From positions 1 to 7,741 of the forward strand of contig JAUILM010000261.1 of assembly GCA_030432855.1 (NCBI GenBank): a stretch of 7,741 nucleotides of DNA, written 5' to 3'. Source of the DNA: Bacteroidia bacterium. Its GTDB lineage: Bacteria > Bacteroidota > Bacteroidia > Chitinophagales > Saprospiraceae. The stretch's first letter is position 1, and each line of letters begins with the position of its first letter. Made by a program: the position numbers and the translations under genes. The notes beneath the pieces are model-generated. The model saw only the letters and a list, made by a program, of their open reading frames with translations. It did no database searches and was not told where the DNA came from. Shown here piece after piece: positions 7,529 to 7,741 of this stretch.

Positions 7529-7633
7529 GATTTATCACACTGTATTGAAGATCACAATTAATCTAAATCTAGGGTCCTTACAATCAAGGTAAAGTAGGAT
7601 ATTGCTGACTTTAATAATCATCAATCAATAGCG

Positions 7634-7741
7634 ATGAATAAAGTCTACGTCTGTCTGCTTACCCTGATCATTCTCTCTTGTCAAACATCCCGGCGTACAT
7701 CAGATGCCAATCTGATCGGAGTGGTAGAACAGAATGGAATG
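7634..7741 (+). CDS. Putative lipoprotein, N-terminal part only
   Basis: The reading frame opens at ATG 7634 and stays open for 36 codons to the window edge. The start MNKVYVCLLTLIILSCQTS is a short lipoprotein signal peptide: a lysine at residue 3, a hydrophobic core, then lipobox LILSC with the lipidated cysteine at 16. The mature protein would be anchored in a membrane after signal peptidase II cleavage. Residues after the cysteine (QTSRRTSD) lack a clear acidic surface-export signal, so placement on the cell surface is not supported. The 20 residues that follow do not identify a family. It lies 105 bases after the bacilliredoxin stop on the same strand; no terminator or clear promoter was seen between them. 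Confidence 0.75.
   Translation, partial: MNKVYVCLLTLIILSCQTSRRTSDANLIGVVEQNGM

Noticed and set aside
7529..7633. Possible terminator or promoter between the bacilliredoxin and the lipoprotein gene
   Set aside because: No stem with a T-rich tail and no TAnnTTTG word is present, so cotranscription cannot be ruled in or out.

Overview
The window most likely comes from a Bacteroidota genome, probably near the Saprospiria/Lewinella group. This rests on four things. There is a very large secreted surface protein with SdrD-type and Cys-rich HYR-like modules of a style common in that group. Ribosome binding sites are not Shine-Dalgarno-like. There is an exact TAnnTTTG promoter word. The lipoprotein start is compact. 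The placement is inferred from protein style, not from a marker gene.

Layout: about three quarters of the window (1-5719, minus strand) is one uninterrupted reading frame. It has 1,906 codons from an unambiguous ATG and runs off the left edge without a stop. It encodes a signal peptide, an N-terminal SdrD-like domain with a calcium-loop motif, and a large probable beta-propeller region with a malectin-like carbohydrate-binding domain inside it. These are followed by a second SdrD-like domain, Ig/PKD-like repeats, and a long Cys-rich HYR-like region. No stretch inside it is gene-free. A 200-base intergenic region (5720-5919) follows, unusually rich in dyad symmetry: two near-identical CTAAAnCTTTAGC dyads, a perfect 14-base palindrome and a terminator-like hairpin.

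Next, also on the minus strand, is nadA (5920-6954), quinolinate synthase of de novo NAD synthesis, with all three Fe-S cysteines present. A 154-base divergent intergenic region separates it from a bacilliredoxin gene of the BrxA/BrxB family (7109-7528, plus strand), which has a TAnnTTTG promoter word just upstream. After a 105-base gap with no recognisable element (7529-7633), the first 36 codons of a lipoprotein gene (7634-7741, plus strand) run off the right edge.

The genes do not form one obvious system. The surface protein probably works outside the cell in adhesion or polysaccharide contact, presumably exported by type IX secretion, although the diagnostic C-terminus lies outside the window. 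NadA and the bacilliredoxin are cytoplasmic. Their divergent pairing is suggestive because NadA has an oxygen-sensitive cluster and thiol-regulated cysteines in some species. I see no RNA gene, CRISPR array, insertion sequence or prophage gene. I did not find a convincing new multi-gene system. The most distinctive items are the malectin-in-propeller architecture and the dyad-rich intergenic region.
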